A stretch of DNA of 64,000 nucleotides, taken from positions 118,152 through 182,151 of the forward strand of contig JANSWW010000011.1 in the NCBI GenBank assembly GCA_024743275.1, given 5' to 3'. The notes under the pieces were generated by a model. That model saw only the letters and a program-made list of their open reading frames with translations, ran no database searches and was not told the DNA's origin. The stretch comes from Alphaproteobacteria bacterium (GTDB lineage Bacteria > Pseudomonadota > Alphaproteobacteria > JANSWW01). A program made the position numbers and the translations under genes. Every line of letters starts with the position of its first letter. Within the stretch, counting starts at the first letter, position 1. Below are positions 54,975 to 64,000 of the stretch, in pieces.

Positions 54975-55667
54975 ATGAGCGCATACACGATCAAAGCCGG
55001 CTCGCTGTTCGATCGGTTGCGGGCGGGCGCCGAGCCCCATTGGTCCGCCTATACGCGGCACGCCTTCGTCGCCGGATTGGGCGACGGCAGCCTGCCGGAG
55101 GCGGCCTTCCGCCACTATCTGCAGCAGGATTTCATCTTCCTGAAGCACTTCGCCCGGGCCTATGCGCTGGCGGTCTACAAGTCCGACACGCTGGAGGACA
55201 TGCGGGCGTCGGCCGGGGTGATGGACGCGCTGCTCGATCACGAGATGGGACTGCACATCAAGTACTGCGCCGAGTGGGGGATTTCGGAGGCGGACCTGGA
55301 AGCGCTCGACGAGGATCCCGCCTGCATGGCCTATACCCGCTATGTGTTGGAGCGGGGCATGGCCGGCGACCTGCTGGACCTCAAGGCCGCCCTGGCGCCC
55401 TGCGTTGTCGGCTATGGCGAAATCGCCGCCCGGCTTGTGGCCGACCCGGACACCAAGACCCAAGGCAATCCCTATATGCCCTGGATCGAGATGTACTCCG
55501 GCAGTGAATACATCGATCTGGCGGTCGGAACGGCCGAGGAGATGGACGCGCTCTGGCGCCGCTATGGCAACGATGTCCGGGCACCGCGCCTGCAGCAGAC
55601 CTTCACCGAGGCGACACGCCTCGAAGTGGGCTTCTGGCAGATGGGGCTGGACGCTCTGACCGCCTGA
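54975..55667 (+). CDS. tenA: TenA-family thiaminase II/aminopyrimidine aminohydrolase
   Basis: 230 residues. Helical TenA fold with the active-site Cys in ALAPCVVGYGEI and late Glu in TRLEVGFWQMG. It salvages thiamine breakdown products for thiamine synthesis. It starts one base after the ferredoxin stop and is co-transcribed. Its last 65 bases overlap the end of the convergent sulfotransferase-like gene. Confidence 0.9.
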   Translation: MSAYTIKAGSLFDRLRAGAEPHWSAYTRHAFVAGLGDGSLPEAAFRHYLQQDFIFLKHFARAYALAVYKSDTLEDMRASAGVMDALLDHEMGLHIKYCAEWGISEADLEALDEDPACMAYTRYVLERGMAGDLLDLKAALAPCVVGYGEIAARLVADPDTKTQGNPYMPWIEMYSGSEYIDLAVGTAEEMDALWRRYGNDVRAPRLQQTFTEATRLEVGFWQMGLDALTA

Positions 55668-56346
55668 CACCCTTGGCGACCGCCCAATCGTAGAGCGCCT
55701 GGTCGATCCGGTTCGCCTGGCGAAAACGCTCTATGGCGCCCGGAGAGGCGGCGTCGCCGCCGGCATCGGTCGCTTTAGGATTTGTCGCGTTCACATGCGG
55801 AACCGGGACCGGCGCCTTTCCAAGACGCCGGCAAAGTGCCGCCAGATCCCGGTCGATCTCCTCCAGAACCCCGACGAACCAATAGCGCTTCAAAGCCTCC
55901 GGGGCCTCTTCCGGGTTGGCCGCGATCAGCCCGGCGATCGGGTTCCGCTGGGCGTCGAGAAAGGCGTCCAGACTGTCCTCTTCGATGAGAAACCGGCCGG
56001 TCTCGCGGGCGAAGCGGTAATGGGAGACCGCCCGGGCCAACGGATCGCGCAGGAAGGTGATCCGGCGATAGGGCGGGGCGACGGTGTCGGGATAACGCTC
56101 GAACAGCCGGCAGCCCGGAAGGTCGAAATGCCCGGTGAGCAGCCGGGGTGGAACGGCGTCCCAATGGATGCCGCTCAGATCCAGGCGCCTTGCGGCAAAA
56201 GCCTCGGCCGGTTCGTGGTCCTGGGCCAGCGTGCCCCGATGGGCATAGTCGTCGACCAGGACGAAATGGGCGAGCATGGCCTGTTTCAGGCTGTTGCCCC
56301 CGCATTTCGGAAGATGATGGAAAACGTGGCGCGGGGCTTCATCCAT
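55603..56346 (-). CDS. Sulfotransferase-like protein
   Basis: 247 residues. PAPS-binding motifs: 5'-phosphosulfate loop HHLPKCGGNSLKQAM (residue 8) and 3'-phosphate segment FLRDPLARAVSHYRF (about residue 95), as in Sulfotransfer_2 proteins. The acceptor is unknown, perhaps a glycan. The gene overlaps tenA by 65 bases at the 3' ends and the DUF302 gene by eight bases at the 5' end. ATG 56346 chosen. Confidence 0.83.
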   Translation of the reverse strand: MDEAPRHVFHHLPKCGGNSLKQAMLAHFVLVDDYAHRGTLAQDHEPAEAFAARRLDLSGIHWDAVPPRLLTGHFDLPGCRLFERYPDTVAPPYRRITFLRDPLARAVSHYRFARETGRFLIEEDSLDAFLDAQRNPIAGLIAANPEEAPEALKRYWFVGVLEEIDRDLAALCRRLGKAPVPVPHVNATNPKATDAGGDAASPGAIERFRQANRIDQALYDWAVAKGVRRSERPAPSARSPLRGVSPR

Positions 56347-56815
56347 TGAGGGCGTCTTGCACGATTTGCTCAAAGATAGCGTCGAGGTCTTCAGCCATAG
56401 CATCGATGTCGGCATTGCCATAGGGGGCGAAGGCGGCGGTTGGCAGCCGGTAGGTGAGGGCCGCCGTTCCGTCCGCCTGTTCGGTGGTGTAGAGCCGCAA
56501 GGGGGCCTCGAAGCCGGCGGCGACGGAGGCCTCGAGCATCCGCACGGCGAAGTGCGGGCCATAGACATGGAAGACGTTGTTCTTGCGGATGGTGACGCCG
56601 AGGCTCTTGGCGCCGCAATGGGCGCAGGCGACGAACAGGATGTTGATGGGGCTCTTCCGCACCGCCGATTTGAGGTTTCGGTAAAACACCCCATATTCGA
56701 TGCCTGTCTGGATGGTTTTCATGCCGGCGGGACCCTGGGCCATCGTCGGGACGAAGAACAGCAGCGTCAGGGCGAAAAGCGCGGCGGCGAGGGCTGAGCG
56801 GCGATACGGCATCAC
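56339..56815 (-). CDS. Secreted DUF302-family protein
   Basis: 158 residues with a signal peptide (ALFALTLLFFVPTMA, cleavage near residue 27). The rest shows the DUF302 pattern, including a CAHCG near residue 65 and the APLRLYTTEQADGTAA strand. Its role is unknown. It overlaps the sulfotransferase-like gene by eight bases, indicating an operon. Confidence 0.8.
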   Translation of the reverse strand: MMPYRRSALAAALFALTLLFFVPTMAQGPAGMKTIQTGIEYGVFYRNLKSAVRKSPINILFVACAHCGAKSLGVTIRKNNVFHVYGPHFAVRMLEASVAAGFEAPLRLYTTEQADGTAALTYRLPTAAFAPYGNADIDAMAEDLDAIFEQIVQDALNG

Positions 56816-56971
56816 GGTGTGGTCTCCCTCTTATCGGGTCCCGCACATGGGAGCCGAAGGTCGATTGAACCAGTGTTGCGCCTGGCCTAATGCGGCCTTG
56901 CCTTGAATGCCAATCACAAGGGCGCTACATCACCGGGCTCTGTTGCCCGCATCAGCAAGGGTTTTTGAGCG

Positions 56972-58126
56972 ATGAGTTTCGATCCGGCCTCGCGCACCAG
57001 TATCAAGGGACGCATCGTCGTCGCCATGTCCGGCGGCGTCGACAGCTCCGTCGCGGCCGCCCTGATGGCGGAGGAGGGCTATGACGTGGTCGGGATCACG
57101 CTGCAGCTCTACGACCACGGGGCCGCCGTCGGCCGCAAGGGCGCCTGCTGCGCCGGTCAGGACATCCACGACGCCCGCCGGGTCGCCGAGACCGTCGGCA
57201 TCCCGCATTACGTCCTCGACTATGAGGAGCGGTTCAAAAAGGCCGTGATCGACGATTTCGCCGACAGCTATCTCGCCGGCGAGACGCCGATCCCCTGTGT
57301 CCGCTGCAATGAGCGGGTGAAGTTCAAGGATCTGTTGGAAACCGCCAAGGATCTCGGGGCCGAGGCGCTGGTGACCGGCCATTATGTCCAGCGCGTCGAG
57401 GGCCCCAACAAGGTGGAGATGCACCGGGCCGTCGATCCCGACCGCGACCAGTCCTATTTCCTGTTCTCGACCACCCAGGATCAGCTCGATTTCCTGCGCT
57501 TTCCCCTGGGCGGCCGGCCGAAGAGCGAAACGCGGGCGCTCGCCGAGCGGCTCAACCTGCCGGTGGCGGCCAAGCCGGACAGTCAGGACATCTGCTTCGT
57601 GCCGACCGGGTCCTACGCCTCCATCGTCTCCAAGCTGCGCCCGGGTGCGATCGACACCGGCGAGATCGTCCATATGGACGGCCGCGTCCTCGGCACCCAT
57701 GACGGCATCATCAATTTCACCGTCGGCCAGCGCCGCGGCCTGAAGCTCGGCGGCGCCGAGACGGCCGGCGAGCCGCTCTATGTGGTCAAGCTCGATCCGG
57801 TGAGCAAGCGGGTCATCGTCGGCCCGAAATCGGCCCTGGCGACGCCCGCCGTGCGGGTCCGCACCCTGAACTGGCTCGGCGACGCCCCGCTGACCGAGGA
57901 CCCGATGCCGGTGCTGGTCAAGGTGCGCTCGACCATGGAGCCCGTGCCCGCGACCATCCGCAAGATCGCGCAGTCGGACACGCCGGAGACGATGATCAGC
58001 TTCGTCGAGCCGCTGATGGGCGTTTCCCCGGGGCAGGCCGCCGTGGTCTATGGCCGCGAAGGGGACGGCAGCCGGGTGCTGGGCGGCGGCTGGATCGCCG
58101 GCCCCGCCGGGACCGCGCCGGTTTAA
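56972..58126 (+). CDS. mnmA: tRNA 2-thiouridylase MnmA
   Basis: 384 residues. PP-loop [12 protein letters not shown], first catalytic Cys in [11 protein letters not shown] and second in [11 protein letters not shown]. It thiolates U34 of Glu, Lys and Gln tRNAs using sulfur relayed from cysteine desulfurase. It has a promoter region of its own (157 bases) and stands alone, but it is close to the desulfurase/ferredoxin genes that could supply sulfur. Confidence 0.97.
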   Translation: MSFDPASRTSIKGRIVVAMSGGVDSSVAAALMAEEGYDVVGITLQLYDHGAAVGRKGACCAGQDIHDARRVAETVGIPHYVLDYEERFKKAVIDDFADSYLAGETPIPCVRCNERVKFKDLLETAKDLGAEALVTGHYVQRVEGPNKVEMHRAVDPDRDQSYFLFSTTQDQLDFLRFPLGGRPKSETRALAERLNLPVAAKPDSQDICFVPTGSYASIVSKLRPGAIDTGEIVHMDGRVLGTHDGIINFTVGQRRGLKLGGAETAGEPLYVVKLDPVSKRVIVGPKSALATPAVRVRTLNWLGDAPLTEDPMPVLVKVRSTMEPVPATIRKIAQSDTPETMISFVEPLMGVSPGQAAVVYGREGDGSRVLGGGWIAGPAGTAPV

Positions 58127-58234
58127 GGACGCGATTACGACATTGTGACTCCCTGTGACTCCCCCCGGATTCGCCTCGGGACAGGGCGCCTCTTATGATG
58201 GCGACTCGACCGTTGCGGCTTTGGGGGGAAAGCA

Positions 58235-58597
58235 ATGTCCGGTGCCGCTACCGTTCCGGCTCGGCCGGGGAGACTCAAACAGGCCGATATCCGCCGGGCT
58301 GTCCTGGTGGCGGCGGTGGTCGGCCCGATCCTGACCCTGATCAATCAGCATGACGCCCTGATGGCCGGGGCCGGACCCGACTGGTCCAAGACGGCCCTGA
58401 CCTTCTGCGTGCCGTTCTGTGTCTCCTTGTTCTCGAGCTGGCGGGCCTCCATGGGGGCTTTCGAAGAGAGCGATGCGACGACAGCGGCGGAGGAGGTTGC
58501 CGCCATCGCGTCACCGGAGCCGCAAGCGAGCCCGGCGGTCGGATGGGGCACAGCCGGTCGGGACAGGCCGGCGGTCCGGCGCTTTCCGCCGGCGTAG
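58235..58597 (+). CDS. nrtS: NrtS-like small membrane protein
   Basis: 120 residues. Two hydrophobic helices (VLVAAVVGPILTLINQHDAL and ALTFCVPFCVSLFSSW) in an arrangement like the nitrate/nitrite transporter NrtS. NrtS acts as a bacterial nitrate/nitrite uptake protein of few helices. The Pro-rich C-terminal 45 residues are variable. Strong ggggggaaag upstream of the ATG. No nitrate genes are near, so function is tentative. Confidence 0.7.
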   Translation: MSGAATVPARPGRLKQADIRRAVLVAAVVGPILTLINQHDALMAGAGPDWSKTALTFCVPFCVSLFSSWRASMGAFEESDATTAAEEVAAIASPEPQASPAVGWGTAGRDRPAVRRFPPA

Positions 58598-58645
58598 GCG
58601 GGGAAAACGCGCCTAGCGCCGGGCGTGTCGTCCCCCCAATGAAAA

Positions 58646-58668
58646 CCCCGCCGGATGGACCGGCGGGG
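58646..58668 (-). terminator. Terminator after the BCCT gene
   Basis: CCCCGCCGG-ATGGA-CCGGCGGGG is a perfect nine-pair stem with a five-base loop. On the reverse strand it is followed by ttttc, so it ends the BCCT transcript, 27 bases past its stop. It also lies downstream of the forward nrtS-like gene and could serve both. Confidence 0.85.
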
Positions 58669-58694
58669 CCATGAGAGCATTGGTTCTGGTCCCG

Positions 58695-60287
<1,593 letters not shown>

Positions 60288-60591
60288 TGTGCAACTCTCC
60301 CCCGGTTCCTTGGTCTTGCAACTCTTGCCTGGAAGCTCTTCTTCCTGCTTCGGTCGGGTTTCGCCCGATCTTTTGGGGCCGGATTTGTCGATTCCGGTTT
60401 ATACGAAAGAATGGTAATACGCCTAAAAGGGGATTTTGGCCTGTGGCCCGACCCCATTTGTCTTGGACGCGCCCAAATCGTCGGCCCGAACCACGCGAAC
60501 CGTCCGAGCCTTATTGACATGGGGGGCGGTTGACCCTATATCGCCCGCTCCGGCGCGGGACGTCTTTAACGTCCCCTTCGTCCGGACCGGT
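60288..60591. other. 304-base region without a gene before tRNA-Met
   Basis: Between the BCCT gene (reverse) and tRNA-Met (forward) should lie both promoters. I see no named motif, repeat or ORF with coding character. It becomes GC-rich towards the tRNA. Confidence 0.4.
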
Positions 60592-60668
60592 GGCGGAGTA
60601 GCTCAGCTGGTTAGAGCAGCGGAATCATAATCCGCGTGTCGGGGGTTCAAGTCCCTCCTCCGCTACCA
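60592..60668 (+). tRNA. tRNA-Met (CAT anticodon)
   Basis: 77 bases with all arms visible: acceptor GGCGGAG/CTCCGCT with one wobble pair at the end, D stem GCTC/GAGC, anticodon stem GCGGA/TCCGC with loop ATCATAA (anticodon CAT), T stem GGGGG/CCCTC with loop TTCAAGT, and encoded CCA. It reads like the elongator methionine tRNA; CAT could also be a lysidine-modified tRNA-Ile. The integrase gene 224 bases downstream suggests that its 3' end is the attachment site. Confidence 0.95.
60640..60668. other. Likely attachment site (attL) at the tRNA-Met 3' end
   Basis: Integrases of this type often use the T-arm to CCA of a tRNA, here about ggttcaagtccctcctccgc and the following ctacca. The second copy (attR) must lie beyond the window, so the limits are approximate. 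Confidence 0.45.
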
Positions 60669-60720
60669 TTTTTCTAAATAAAATCAATTACTTAGTAAAT
60701 TCATCGCTCCGCAGATTGTG

Positions 60721-60809
60721 TAGCGCACCTTTAGCGCACTCTTGCCGTCGCATTAAAGCCGCTTAGATTGTAAGTTTAATGTGTTCGACACAGCGTTCTA
60801 GAACGCTGT
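60721..60809. repeat. Direct repeats and a 20-base palindrome before the integrase
   Basis: tagcgcac occurs at 60721 and 60732, 11 bases apart (about one helical turn). Downstream, acagcgttctagaacgctgt at 60790-60809 is a perfect 20-base palindrome, about 85 bases before the integrase start. They could be integrase arm sites, a repressor operator or an excisionase site. Confidence 0.6.
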
Positions 60810-60892
60810 TGGGACACAGTTTTTCGGCTTTCTGATTTCCTACCAGAAAGCCACCCGCAACCGATTTGAGAGACGCAATTACGACGTAGCCC

Positions 60893-62473
60893 ATGCCCAA
60901 ACTAGCTCCAAATACGCAAACAGTGCTCGATGGGGAGGTCCGTCTGTTTCGCCGTCCTCGCAGCAGGGCATGGCAGGCGACATTCAAGATGGGCGGGCGC
61001 TGGGTACGCGTCACCACCAAGTGCAAGCTGCTGGCTGATGCGAAGAAGCGGGCGCGAGAGCTTTACTACGAGTACCAAGCGCGCGAGAAGAACGGCCTGC
61101 CGATCATCAGTAAGCGATTCGCTGACGTCGCTCGGGTTGTCATCGCCGATATGGACCGCCAACTTGAAGCCGGTGCTGGCAAAAAGAGCTTCCGCGACTA
61201 CAAGATCGTCCTCGAAAAGTACCTGATCCCGTTCTTCGGCGACAAATTCATCACGTCGATCACATACGAGGAACTGCAGAAGTTTGCGAAGTGGCGCGCG
61301 GAGAAGATGGGACGCGAGCCACGAGCTTCGACGCTGAACACGCACAATTCGACGCTTAATCGCGTTTTTGACGAGGCTGTATCGCACGGATACATCAATC
61401 GCACCCACGTGCCTGCTCTCGTCAACAAAGGGCGTGACAGCGTGCGCAGACCGGATTTCAGGCGCGACGAGTACGCCAAGATGATCCGCACCTTTCCGTC
61501 GTGGGTCGATGCAGGGCGGGAAGGCAAATCACGCGATATGCGCTATCTGCTCCGCGACTACGTGCTGATCCTAGCCAACACGGGTATCCGGCATGGGACT
61601 GAGGCGGAGAACCTTCGCTGGAAGCACGTCCACCTGTTTGAGGAAGGCGGACGGACGTACCTAGAGATGCACGTGAAAGGAAAGACCGGTGAGCGCGACA
61701 TCATCTGCCGAGCCAACACGATCTCGTTCCTCAAGCGCATCCAGTCCCGTTCACCCGACATCGCTGGCATGACATTCGAAGACTTGCTCAAGAAGCAGGT
61801 GGATGAGCCGGTGTTCCGCCTACCGGATGGGACCGTATCCAAGAACCTCCGTCAAACCTTCAAGATACTGATGAAGGACACTGGGCTGTTGGTCTGCCCA
61901 CGCACGGGACAGGAGCGCACCCTCTACTGCCTGAGGCACACATACGCGACATTCGCATTGCTGAACGACGGAATGGACATACACACGCTGGCGATCCAAA
62001 TGGGCACCAGCATCCCGATGATCGAGAAGCACTACAGCCATCTCACACCGCGCCTTCGCAAGGACATGCTGACAGGCAAAAGATACGATTTGTCTGATGA
62101 GGAATATCGTAAGCAGTTTGACCTTGGATCTCTGACCGTTGCCCCATCAGCGATTGGACAGTCCTCAGAAAACACAGATTTGGGAGAGGGTGATCTGCCA
62201 AAAGATCCTGTTGCGAGTGATGCGCTTGAAAGCAGAGATCAGCTGATATCTGGCGAGCAGTCTCGGGGCAGCGAAGTCGAACACGCGAGGTCTGCTGCGG
62301 AAAAGGCTTTTGACTTGTTTGATGCCGGCAAGCTCTCGGAAGCCGGCCTTCTCGCTTCACTGGGCGCAAATCGCAGAAATTACGAACCCAATGACGCCAC
62401 AACTCGGAGAGCATTGTCGGCTTTGGAAAAAGACCGCCTGAGCGAAAGCGCCTTGATCAAAATTATGGGGTAA
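60893..62473 (+). CDS. Tyrosine-type site-specific integrase
   Basis: 526 residues. An N-terminal arm- and core-binding region (about 1-190) precedes the catalytic domain with the first Arg in GIRHGTEAENL, the RHTYAT motif and the nucleophile Tyr in KHYSH. The usual second His/Trp after MG is a Thr (QMGTSIPM), seen in some integrases of this type. The last 130 residues are an extra, acidic C-terminal extension. It should insert the island at the tRNA-Met. Base composition is already lower in GC than upstream genes. Confidence 0.9.
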   Translation: MPKLAPNTQTVLDGEVRLFRRPRSRAWQATFKMGGRWVRVTTKCKLLADAKKRARELYYEYQAREKNGLPIISKRFADVARVVIADMDRQLEAGAGKKSFRDYKIVLEKYLIPFFGDKFITSITYEELQKFAKWRAEKMGREPRASTLNTHNSTLNRVFDEAVSHGYINRTHVPALVNKGRDSVRRPDFRRDEYAKMIRTFPSWVDAGREGKSRDMRYLLRDYVLILANTGIRHGTEAENLRWKHVHLFEEGGRTYLEMHVKGKTGERDIICRANTISFLKRIQSRSPDIAGMTFEDLLKKQVDEPVFRLPDGTVSKNLRQTFKILMKDTGLLVCPRTGQERTLYCLRHTYATFALLNDGMDIHTLAIQMGTSIPMIEKHYSHLTPRLRKDMLTGKRYDLSDEEYRKQFDLGSLTVAPSAIGQSSENTDLGEGDLPKDPVASDALESRDQLISGEQSRGSEVEHARSAAEKAFDLFDAGKLSEAGLLASLGANRRNYEPNDATTRRALSALEKDRLSESALIKIMG

Positions 62474-62755
62474 AGTCGGCTCGAATTTAGAACCATACGG
62501 GGCTCAGCGGGTAACTTTGCCTGCCACAGCCAACGGTAGCTTCTGGGCACAAATTACAACTTGTTAATCGAAAGCTTTTCTCATTCGGCTTTCGTTTGAA
62601 ATTCTCTAGAAGCACGACGCCGGATAAAGTGTGAATCGAGAATAGATCTCAAAGTTAATTCCGACCATCGAAAATGCTTCGCGTCTAGAAGACTGTCGCT
62701 TGAACGGGGCATGCGCTATAAATTTCCGTAGTTTGCACAAACTCGGGAGTTCAAT
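62474..62755. promoter_or_regulatory. AT-rich gap before the kinase gene
   Basis: 282 bases, far AT-richer than the rest of the window. It should hold the kinase promoter. gggag lies six bases before the kinase GTG. No clear operator, small gene or repeat is seen. Confidence 0.4.
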
Positions 62756-63889
62756 GTGAAAGTCTTAAGACGAATTGGTCAAGGCGGCTTTGGCAACGTT
62801 GATCATGTCGTCATGAAAGATGGGACTGAACGCGCTCGCAAGGAGTTTTCTCAAAACCAGCCGTTGAGCCCGGAACTTTTGGAAAACGTTCAAAAACGGT
62901 TTTCAAAAGAGGTAAAAGTTCAATCAGCCGTAGATCATCCAAACATTGTACCAATCCTATCGAGCAATCTATCCGCTAATCCCCCAAACTACACAATGCC
63001 TTTAGCCGAATGCAGTCTCGATGATGACCTAACTGCGGATCGGACACTTGGTGGACGCTTCATTTCGGCGCTAAGCGACATAGTTGCTGGTCTTGAAGAA
63101 CTTCACTCGATGGAAATATTTCACCGCGATCTGAAGCCACAGAATGTATTACGTTTCAGTAATGACGGACAAATCAACTACGCTATTAGTGATTTTGGAT
63201 TGATTTCGATGAAAGAGTCTAATCTCTCCGAACTCACTAAGTCGGGAATGGGAAAAGGGTCGGATTTTTATACTGCACCAGAGATTGCAAATGACTTGAG
63301 AAAAGCGTCCCCGCAGTCAGATATTTACTCATTGGGCTGCATTCTTCACGACATGGTAGGAACAGAGGCGCGAGTACCATTTCGCGAGATCAAAGAAGAC
63401 GGTGACTTTGGGCCGATTCTATCCGCATGCACGAAGGACGATCCTACAAAGAGGTTTCGAAGTGCTAAGGCCGTTCTCGATGCAATTCTTACCGTAGAAT
63501 TTGAGCCGTCTGGCGAGGTAAGCGAAGCATCAGAAGATTTCTTGGCAATGCTTACAGCGGACAGCCCGCCTGAAGCCAGTGCATGGGGTCGTTTGGCAGA
63601 TTACCTCGAAGACACGGCGACTGTAGCGGATCGAGATGCAATTTGTGGGAAGATGACGGCAGATCGGATAAGCAATCTCTGCACAGCTAATAGCGAGATT
63701 GCTAACCGAATTGGCTTGGTTTTCTCAGAATGGGTCTCGAAAAAGGCATTCAACTTTGAACTCTGTGATGCCATAGCAAACCGTGTGGAGATCTTCTTTG
63801 AACACGGGAATCTTGAAGCGAAAGCTGAGTGCCTGATGGCGCTTCTTGAAATGGGAACCGTGAACCGCTCCGGGTTTGCCGGAGGCTGA
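62756..63889 (+). CDS. Hanks-type Ser/Thr protein kinase, 3' end cut by an IS
   Basis: 377 residues as read, but the last eight or so come from the inserted element. Kinase motifs are complete: glycine loop GQGGFGNV, ARKEF lysine, catalytic HRDLKPQN, DFG and APE. The kinase domain spans about 1-260; the part after it is helical and not recognised by me. There is no membrane helix or sensor domain. The start is the GTG at 62756 (an ATG at 62754 is followed at once by a stop). The gene is much AT-richer than the core genome. It could belong to a defence or phage-related island (inference). Confidence 0.85.
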   Translation: MKVLRRIGQGGFGNVDHVVMKDGTERARKEFSQNQPLSPELLENVQKRFSKEVKVQSAVDHPNIVPILSSNLSANPPNYTMPLAECSLDDDLTADRTLGGRFISALSDIVAGLEELHSMEIFHRDLKPQNVLRFSNDGQINYAISDFGLISMKESNLSELTKSGMGKGSDFYTAPEIANDLRKASPQSDIYSLGCILHDMVGTEARVPFREIKEDGDFGPILSACTKDDPTKRFRSAKAVLDAILTVEFEPSGEVSEASEDFLAMLTADSPPEASAWGRLADYLEDTATVADRDAICGKMTADRISNLCTANSEIANRIGLVFSEWVSKKAFNFELCDAIANRVEIFFEHGNLEAKAECLMALLEMGTVNRSGFAGG

Positions 63890-64000
63890 TTTGGTTTAGT
63901 TACGCGGCCATGGGTTCAGTTTCCAGAGCTGCGTAGAAGTTGGTCTCGGCTTCGGCTGGCGGTATGTTCCCGATGGGCTCAAGCAGACGGCGGTTGTTGA
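63861..64000 (-). mobile_element. IS3-family insertion sequence, one end only
   Basis: The element appears to begin at 63861 (tgaaccgctccgggtttgcc), a terminus like the inverted repeats of IS3-family elements. It holds the 3' end of a transposase on the reverse strand. The rest, including the other end and the target duplication, is beyond the window. Confidence 0.75.
63900..64000 (-). CDS. IS3-family transposase OrfB, C-terminal end only
   Basis: Reverse-strand translation from the stop TAA at 63900-63902 reads NNRRLLEPIGNIPPAEAE and continues to EPMAA, the typical end of IS3-family integrase-core transposases. Only 32 codons are inside the window; the catalytic DDE residues are outside it. 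Confidence 0.85.
   Translation of the reverse strand, partial: NNRRLLEPIGNIPPAEAETNFYAALETEPMAA

Overview
The window is GC-rich, densely coded chromosomal DNA from an alphaproteobacterium. The master cell-cycle regulator CtrA, its inhibitor SciP (DUF1153) and an FlbD-type flagellar activator place it in that class. The flagellar gene order (fliF-fliG-fliH-fliN-motA-like-flbD-flhA-flhF-flhG) and the general gene content suggest the Rhodospirillales; this is inference from gene content, not from a search. There is no phage, plasmid or CRISPR signature in the first 60 kb.

Region 1 (1-4986): the end of a chemotaxis operon, cheA (5' end outside the window; hybrid with two CheW-like domains and a receiver), cheW, cheY, cheB, cheR, with stop/start overlaps at the last two junctions. 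A beta-lactamase-fold serine hydrolase follows, then ctrA on the other strand.

Region 2 (7354-27265): flagellar genes. fliI-fliJ and a ferredoxin-like gene run forward. A long reverse block holds fliF, fliG, fliH, fliN, a MotA-family gene, flbD, flhA, flhF, flhG and a FliK-like gene. Beyond it lie sciP and a fliK-flgD-flgE operon, which has a good sigma-54 promoter. sciP has two near-consensus CtrA boxes upstream, so a CtrA to SciP loop can be read from the sequence.

Region 3 (27331-34336, reverse): an aldo/keto reductase overlapping a B12-binding radical SAM enzyme, then a nucleotide-sugar-type epimerase, an aminotransferase and a gamma-glutamyltransferase-like lipoprotein that seems to lack the catalytic threonine.

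Region 4 (34478-60287): mostly housekeeping and conserved genes. These include a periplasmic M48 protease with TPR-like C-terminus, aroQ-accB-accC, the PdeM/Lhr-type DNA repair pair, two Fe/2-oxoglutarate dioxygenases, a FAD oxidoreductase with a GNAT, anmK, M48/DUF898, cysE-iscR-cysteine desulfurase-ferredoxin (an isc-like locus without its core), tenA, mnmA, an NrtS-like gene and a BCCT transporter.

Region 5 (60592-64000): a tRNA-Met(CAT) followed by a tyrosine integrase and a visibly AT-richer Hanks-type protein kinase, read as the start of an integrated island. The kinase is cut at its 3' end by an IS3-family element that continues past the window. This is the most accessory part of the window and the likeliest place for an undescribed system, but only its first genes are visible.
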